Assembly (NCBI GenBank): GCA_046160865.1
Contig: JBJXHG010000151.1
Span: 1-18,812, forward strand
Length of the DNA stretch: 18,812 nt
Direction: 5' to 3'
Origin: JBJXHG01 sp046160865
GTDB lineage: Bacteria; Planctomycetota; UBA1135; GCA-002686595
Made by a program: the position numbers and the translations under genes. Positions 15,956 to 18,812 of the stretch are shown piece after piece. The stretch's first letter is position 1. Each line of letters opens with the position of its first letter. The notes under the pieces were generated by a model. That model was not told the DNA's origin. It worked only from the letters and a program-made list of their open reading frames with translations, and searched no databases.

Positions 15956-15978
15956 CGGCGCGCGTCCGCCGCGCGCCG
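15956..15978. terminator. Candidate terminator hairpin after the sulfatase-fold gene
   Basis: CGGCGCGCG (15956-15964) pairs perfectly with CGCGCGCCG (15970-15978) across a 5-base loop. It lies 50 bases past the sulfatase-fold stop in a convergent gap. No T-run is present; in DNA this rich in G+C such stems can arise by chance. Confidence 0.35.
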
Positions 15979-16007
15979 CGTCTCGAGGTCGGTAGGGGCG
16001 CTTTCGC

Positions 16008-16031
16008 GCGGCACTCGGTCGCGCGTGCCGC
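16008..16031. terminator. Candidate terminator hairpin after the histidine phosphatase gene
   Basis: GCGGCAC (16008-16014) pairs perfectly with GTGCCGC (16025-16031). On the minus strand it lies 40 bases past the phosphatase stop and would serve that gene, back to back with the stem at 15956. No T-run follows. Confidence 0.3.
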
Positions 16032-16071
16032 AGACGACGACTTCGGGTGAGCGGGATCCGCGTTGCGCCGA

Positions 16072-16767
16072 TCACTGCGCCGTCGGCCCGCGCACGTTCG
16101 CGCGCTCGAGCTGCCAGCCGTCCTTTTCGTCGACGAGCAGCACCGCATGACCTGGATCGCAACGGAACGCGAAGCTCCGTGCGAGCGGCAGTCGCAGCGC
16201 GCGCGTGACGAGCACGCGGATCACGTTGTAATGGCATGCGAGCACCGTCGTCGCGCCCGCGGCCGCGCGCGTGGACTCGACGAGCGCCGGCCACGCGCGC
16301 GCGAACACGTCGGCGTCGCTCTCGCCGCCGTGCGCTTTCCAGTTCCACGGATCGGCGAGGAAGCGCACGCGGTCTTCCTCCCAACGGCTGCGGAACTCGG
16401 GTGCGGCGATGCCCTGCCACTCGCCGCGCCAGATCTCCTTGATGCGCGGGTCGACGACGAGCGGTGCTCCGGCTGCGTCCGCGATCGCGCGGCCCATCGC
16501 CAAGGCGCGTTGCAGCGGGCTCGCGCGGACGCCCGCGAGCTCGCGGCCGCGGAACGCCGCCGCCATCGCATGCGTGTCCTCTTCCCCGATGGTCGAGAGC
16601 GGCACGTCGTGGTCGCCGTACGCGCGCCCGTGCCAATCCGAGTGCACCTCGCCGTGGCGCACGAGCCACACCGCGCTCTGAGATCCCGGCCCGGGCGCTG
16701 GTGCCGGCTCGAGCTGTGCCGCGGGGTCGGCGAGGAAGTCCGGAGGCGTGATGATGCGGGCCGGCAT
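16072..16767 (-). CDS. Histidine phosphatase family protein (phosphoglycerate mutase-like)
   Basis: 231 residues from the ATG at 16767. The frame stays open to 16866, but that extension runs through a dispersed repeat and is unlikely to be protein. After a 30-residue Pro/Ala-rich start comes the catalytic VWLVRHGE (Arg37, His38), then LSTIGEE, ASPLQRALAMG (Arg87), KEIWRGEWQG (Glu111) and VLACHYNVIRVLV (His179). All residues of the phosphohistidine active site are present. The family includes broad-specificity phosphatases, CobC and SixA types; the sequence gives no clear substrate. No signal peptide is seen, so it is probably cytoplasmic. There is no Shine-Dalgarno: the element at 16777 ends nine bases upstream of the ATG, so it may provide or disrupt the leader. 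It converges with the sulfatase-fold gene. Confidence 0.88.
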   Translation of the reverse strand: MPARIITPPDFLADPAAQLEPAPAPGPGSQSAVWLVRHGEVHSDWHGRAYGDHDVPLSTIGEEDTHAMAAAFRGRELAGVRASPLQRALAMGRAIADAAGAPLVVDPRIKEIWRGEWQGIAAPEFRSRWEEDRVRFLADPWNWKAHGGESDADVFARAWPALVESTRAAAGATTVLACHYNVIRVLVTRALRLPLARSFAFRCDPGHAVLLVDEKDGWQLERANVRGPTAQ

Positions 16768-16776
16768 GTGCGCGCA

Positions 16777-16955
16777 GGCTAACAGCCCGTGGTGAGAGTC
16801 ATTCGGCGCAAAGTCGCCCGTTCGCGCCGGCCCGGCGTCGCGCGATCCCCGGCGAGTCGCGGGCATCCGCCTGCGGACGCGTTCCCCGTTCGCTGCACAC
16901 GGCGATCACGGACGGACGACTTTCGCGCACGAAGCACTGTCACCGCCCGCTAGCC
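16777..16955 (+). repeat. Dispersed MITE-like element, copy B (about 179 bp)
   Basis: The left end reads GGCTAACAGCCCGTGGTGAG, and the right end, read on the minus strand from 16955, reads GGCTAGCGGGCGGTGACAGT, giving imperfect terminal inverted repeats. The left 95 bases align closely with 17629 onward (shared blocks CCCGTTCGCGCCGG, CCCGGCGTCGC and CGATCC) and with the minus strand of 5229-5287. The right end shares CGAAGCACT and a GCTAGC end with 17797. No coding sequence is seen in it. Element identity is inferred from these three copies alone. Confidence 0.72.
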
Positions 16956-17183
16956 TCCCGATGCAGAAGCTCGCCGTCATGCAGGTCGAGATCGGTGCTG
17001 CTGGAAAGGTGGGTGAGCCCCGGTGCGTCGCGCGGCGGCGGAAGACCAGCGCGGGGGGGGGAGATCGGTCTTCGTGACGGCGAACTCCTGAGTCGGGGCA
17101 CCGACGGGCCGCGCGGCGGCGACGCGTGCTTGCGCAACCGACGCGCAGGCTTAGAGTGCTCGCCACGCCTCGGTGCCACCTCC
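16956..17183. other. Intergenic region upstream of the ferredoxin gene
   Basis: Together with the element at 16777-16955 this fills the 416-bp divergent gap between the phosphatase and the ferredoxin. It holds an imperfect inverted repeat (16963-17091), a run of nine G (17053-17061), and a 7-bp perfect stem GAAGACC/GGTCTTC (17041-17047 with 17067-17073). The frame upstream of the ferredoxin ATG is open but Gly/Arg-rich and not protein-like. No clear promoter is visible. Confidence 0.5.
16963..17091. repeat. Imperfect inverted repeat (31-base arms)
   Basis: The arm at 16963-16993 (core TCGCCGTCA) matches the reverse complement of 17061-17091 at roughly 22 of 31 positions, with most differences being transitions. 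It would form a large imperfect hairpin between the element's right end and the ferredoxin gene. Confidence 0.45.
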
Positions 17184-17468
17184 ATGCCCAAGATCAAGTT
17201 CCTGAAGACCGGCGATGTATTCGAGGTGCCTGCAGGCACCTCGTTCCTCGAATTCTGCCAGCAGAACGACGCGCCGCACGACTTCGGATGCACCGTCGGC
17301 AGCTGCGGCACGTGCGTGCTCGTCTTCGAGACCGGTGCCGACCACGTCAACCCGCTCACGGACGAAGAGCGCGAGACGATCGAGATGTGCACCGATGCGC
17401 CGGGCGCCCGACTGGGCTGTCAGCTGCGGATCCTTGGCGACATCGAGATCCGGCCGGCCGGCCGCTGA
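17184..17468 (+). CDS. 2Fe-2S ferredoxin
   Basis: 94 residues, the normal size for a plant-type ferredoxin domain. I chose the ATG at 17184 because it gives MPKIKFLKTGDVFEVPAGTS, the usual first strands of the beta-grasp fold; the open frame before it is not protein-like. Cluster ligands are Cys36, Cys41 and Cys44 in the C-x4-C-x2-C motif GCTVGSCGTC, and Cys79 in RLGCQL. Cys25 and Cys69 are extra. The conserved LTDEERE region and the Arg-Leu-x-Cys-Gln ending agree with soluble electron-transfer ferredoxins. Its electron donor and acceptor are unknown; no reductase or oxygenase lies nearby. It appears to be monocistronic, with a candidate hairpin after the stop. Confidence 0.93.
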   Translation: MPKIKFLKTGDVFEVPAGTSFLEFCQQNDAPHDFGCTVGSCGTCVLVFETGADHVNPLTDEERETIEMCTDAPGARLGCQLRILGDIEIRPAGR

Positions 17469-17476
17469 GGCGGTAC

Positions 17477-17507
17477 GGGCCGAGCCGACGCTCCGATCGC
17501 TCGGTCC
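17477..17507 (+). terminator. Candidate terminator hairpin after the ferredoxin gene
   Basis: GGGCCGAGC (17477-17485) can pair with GCTCGGTCC (17499-17507), a 9-bp stem with one G-T wobble and a 13-base loop. It starts 8 bases after the stop. There is no T-run. Confidence 0.35.
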
Positions 17508-17519
17508 CGATCGCTCGGT
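17493..17519. repeat. Short tandem repeat (two 13-base units)
   Basis: CCGATCGCTCGGT occurs at 17493-17505 and again exactly at 17507-17519. Each unit is itself a small inverted repeat (CCGA/TCGG). It overlaps the candidate terminator, so it could give alternative stems. Confidence 0.6.
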
Positions 17520-17628
17520 TCAGGCGCGCGCGCCACTGTGACGCGCTGCGCTTTCCGCGTCCGTGCGCTCCGACCCGACCGCCCGAGAGTCAGGCAACGC
17601 GCTCGCCGGTACTTGGAGAATGGGGGCA

Positions 17629-17797
17629 GGTCGCAGCCCGCGGTGAACGTCATGCGGCCCGAAAAGGGCCCGTTCGCGCCGGCCCGGCGTCGCTCGATCC
17701 TCGGCGAATCTCGAGGATTCGCCTTTGGCCGCGCTCCTTGCGCCGACCCAGACGGACCCATTTCACCCTCGAAGCACTTTCATCACGGACTGCTAGC
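17629..17797 (+). repeat. Dispersed MITE-like element, copy C (about 169 bp)
   Basis: The left end is GGTCGCAGCCCGCGGTGAAC; the right end, read on the minus strand, is GCTAGCAGTCCGTGATGAAAG. The internal left half aligns with copy B (CCCGTTCGCGCCGGCCCGGCGTCGC). It contains two mutually exclusive perfect stems: ATCCTCG/CGAGGAT (17697-17703 with 17712-17718) and GGCGAATC/GATTCGCC (17703-17710 with 17716-17723). The middle is poorly conserved with copy B. Confidence 0.7.
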
Positions 17798-17813
17798 GCC
17801 GGAATGCGCAGCA

Positions 17814-17828
17814 GTTTTTGCCAAAAAC
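17814..17828. repeat. A/T-rich perfect stem
   Basis: GTTTTT (17814-17819) pairs with AAAAAC (17823-17828) around GCC. A run of five T and a run of five A stand out in such G+C-rich DNA. It lies 17 bases past the end of element copy C. Its role is unknown. Confidence 0.5.
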
Positions 17829-18220
17829 CTCGAGTCTCCCCGCCGCGTCGCGCTCAATTCCTGCGCCGAGCTCTAGATCCATCTCTCGCGCGCGCCCGCC
17901 ACCAAATTCTCCGCGGGTTGGGTCCGCCGCTGCTTACTCGCAGAGCACGCGCGAGTACTCGAATATCGCGGTCGAATTGTGCGCGTACGTACTCCCCGCG
18001 CGGACTCGATGTTGTTAGATTCCGGGCATTCCTCACCACGGCCGACACCGAGTGCTCTGTGGCTCGTGACGGCCGGTCGGTAGATTCGATTGTCGCCGCG
18101 TCCGCCCTTGCGGCCGCCTCATCGGTGTGCGTCGCGACACGCACGCGTCACGTTCCGGTTCGTGTGCTTGCAACCTCGAACTCGCGTGACGCCGCCAAAC
18201 TCAGCTGTACGTTTTTTTTC

Positions 18221-18225
18221 AGGAG
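18221..18225 (+). promoter_or_regulatory. Shine-Dalgarno of the last gene, next to a T8 run
   Basis: AGGAG lies nine bases upstream of the ATG at 18235 and directly after TTTTTTTTC (18212-18220). The U-rich leader next to the ribosome site could favour ribosome or S1 binding and so strong translation; that is inference. Confidence 0.65.
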
Positions 18226-18234
18226 ACTCTTGCA

Positions 18235-18812
18235 ATGCTACGTTTCTCAATTTGTGTGACTGCGGCCGTGCTTCTGAGCACGGGCGCCACCGCCCAGCGT
18301 CAAGATCTGAGCCAGAGACTTCGTCTCAAGAGCCAGGTCAAGAACGCGGGTATCTATCACGTCGGCACCGGCACCTGGACGCGCGCAGGAGCGTTGAAGG
18401 AGCACCTCGGCCCGACGTTCCGCACCATCTACAACAACACGTGCTCGTCGCCGTTCTTCGGCTCGATCTACCCGAACGAGACGTGGACCGACGAAGGTCG
18501 TCTGCCCACCGGCGGCGCCACGCCGCTCAGCACCGCCAACGTGTTCAACGCCCGCAACTCGCCCGACAAGCTGTACGACCAGAACCAGCTCGCCGTCGCG
18601 ACGTTCGTCGGTGCCAACAACGAGTGCCCCGAAGGCCCGGCCTCGGCGGTCGGCTCGGCGCGCGGTACCGCGAACAGCTACACGGTCGACGCGTTCACGG
18701 TCGGCTACTGCTCGGACCTCCCGGGCCCCCTCAGCGTTCCGGCCGGCACGGGCGCGAGCCTGACCGTCGACTTCCGCGACTCGACGCCGCTCGACGCCGT
18801 GCGTTGCGCGGA
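18235..18812 (+). CDS. Secreted protein of unknown function (3' end cut by window)
   Basis: 192 residues are visible, open to the window end. The ATG at 18235 has a good Shine-Dalgarno and gives a signal peptide (MLRFSICVTAAVLLSTGATAQ). The mature part starts RQDLSQRLRLKSQVKNAGIY, then HVGTGTWTRAG, TFRTIYNNTCSSPFFGSIYP and ETWTDEGRLPTGG. Several cysteines (residues about 70, 133, 159 and 190) suggest disulfides outside the cytoplasm. Codons use C-ending ACC, GGC and CTC strongly, with few rare codons, and the leader is long and structured; this hints at high expression but I have not measured it. I do not recognise a domain. It does not show the Cys-rich module of the first three genes in its visible part. 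Confidence 0.8.
   Translation, partial: MLRFSICVTAAVLLSTGATAQRQDLSQRLRLKSQVKNAGIYHVGTGTWTRAGALKEHLGPTFRTIYNNTCSSPFFGSIYPNETWTDEGRLPTGGATPLSTANVFNARNSPDKLYDQNQLAVATFVGANNECPEGPASAVGSARGTANSYTVDAFTVGYCSDLPGPLSVPAGTGASLTVDFRDSTPLDAVRCA

Larger units (their letters stand above)
17469..18234. other. 766-bp intergenic region between ferredoxin and the last gene
   Basis: From left to right it holds a candidate terminator and tandem repeat (17477-17519), element copy C (17629-17797), an A/T stem (17814-17828), a stretch visibly less G+C-rich than its surroundings (about 17800-18020), a 6-bp hairpin GTGCGT/ACGCAC (18127-18144), a run of eight T (18212-18219), and a Shine-Dalgarno for the last gene. 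I find no convincing coding sequence. The promoter of the last gene must lie here; I cannot place it with confidence. Confidence 0.5.

Noticed and set aside
16768..16866. N-terminal extension of the histidine phosphatase (33 residues)
   Set aside because: The extension is translated from the end of the dispersed element at 16777 onward, and similar peptide strings would arise from the other copies. The ATG at 16767 is preferred.
18157..18171. Sigma-54-like promoter (GG ... TTGCA) upstream of the last gene
   Set aside because: The spacing between the GG and GC dinucleotides is 11 bases, not the required 10, and the -24 region is otherwise poor.
17126..18259. 377-codon plus-strand open frame across the ferredoxin and the following intergenic region
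   Set aside because: It overlaps the ferredoxin in another frame, runs through element copy C, and has no protein-like composition.
1..18812. tRNA, rRNA or CRISPR array
   Set aside because: I looked for clover-leaf arms with a CCA-type end, conserved rRNA blocks and regularly spaced identical repeats, and saw none.

Overview
This window is a high-GC bacterial chromosome segment whose genes and gene style suggest a planctomycete-like organism. The clues are large secreted beta-propeller proteins, a repeated cysteine-rich C-terminal module, a sulfatase-fold lipoprotein, and a complete MoxR/Bat locus. The lineage call is inference from gene content; no rRNA or other phylogenetic marker is present.

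Layout. Positions 1-5155 hold three secreted beta-propeller proteins: an FG-GAP protein (minus strand, cut by the window start), a PQQ-type glucose/sorbosone dehydrogenase (plus) and a kelch-like propeller (minus). All three end in the same module, with the pattern CFGDG / CPC / GCANSF / RCAGG / YRN..FC / W. Positions 5156-5557 are a divergent intergenic region with repeat-derived sequence. Positions 5558-14297 are an eight-gene operon: MoxR AAA+ ATPase, DUF58, a BatD-like membrane protein, BatA, BatB, BatC-like TPR protein, BatD, and BatE-like TPR-SH3 protein. From DUF58 onward, each stop overlaps the next start. A perfect 20-bp hairpin begins on the base after the operon's last stop codon.

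Downstream lie a sulfatase-fold lipoprotein that appears to have lost its nucleophile and metal ligands (14404-15906), a convergent histidine phosphatase (16072-16767, minus), a small 2Fe-2S ferredoxin (17184-17468), and the start of a secreted protein of unknown function (18235 to the window end).

The non-coding DNA is not empty. At least two near-full copies of a roughly 170-180 bp element with imperfect terminal inverted repeats lie at 16777-16955 and 17629-17797, and a solo end lies at 5229-5287. It resembles a MITE or a REP-like structured element. I consider it, the shared C-terminal module and the degenerate sulfatase the most worthwhile leads.

How the genes work together. The Bat locus encodes an envelope complex in which MoxR is expected to act on VWA-domain membrane proteins (BatA/BatB) and DUF58, with TPR, Ig-like and SH3 partners facing the periplasm. 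The three propeller proteins look like independently transcribed secreted proteins that share one targeting or anchoring tail.
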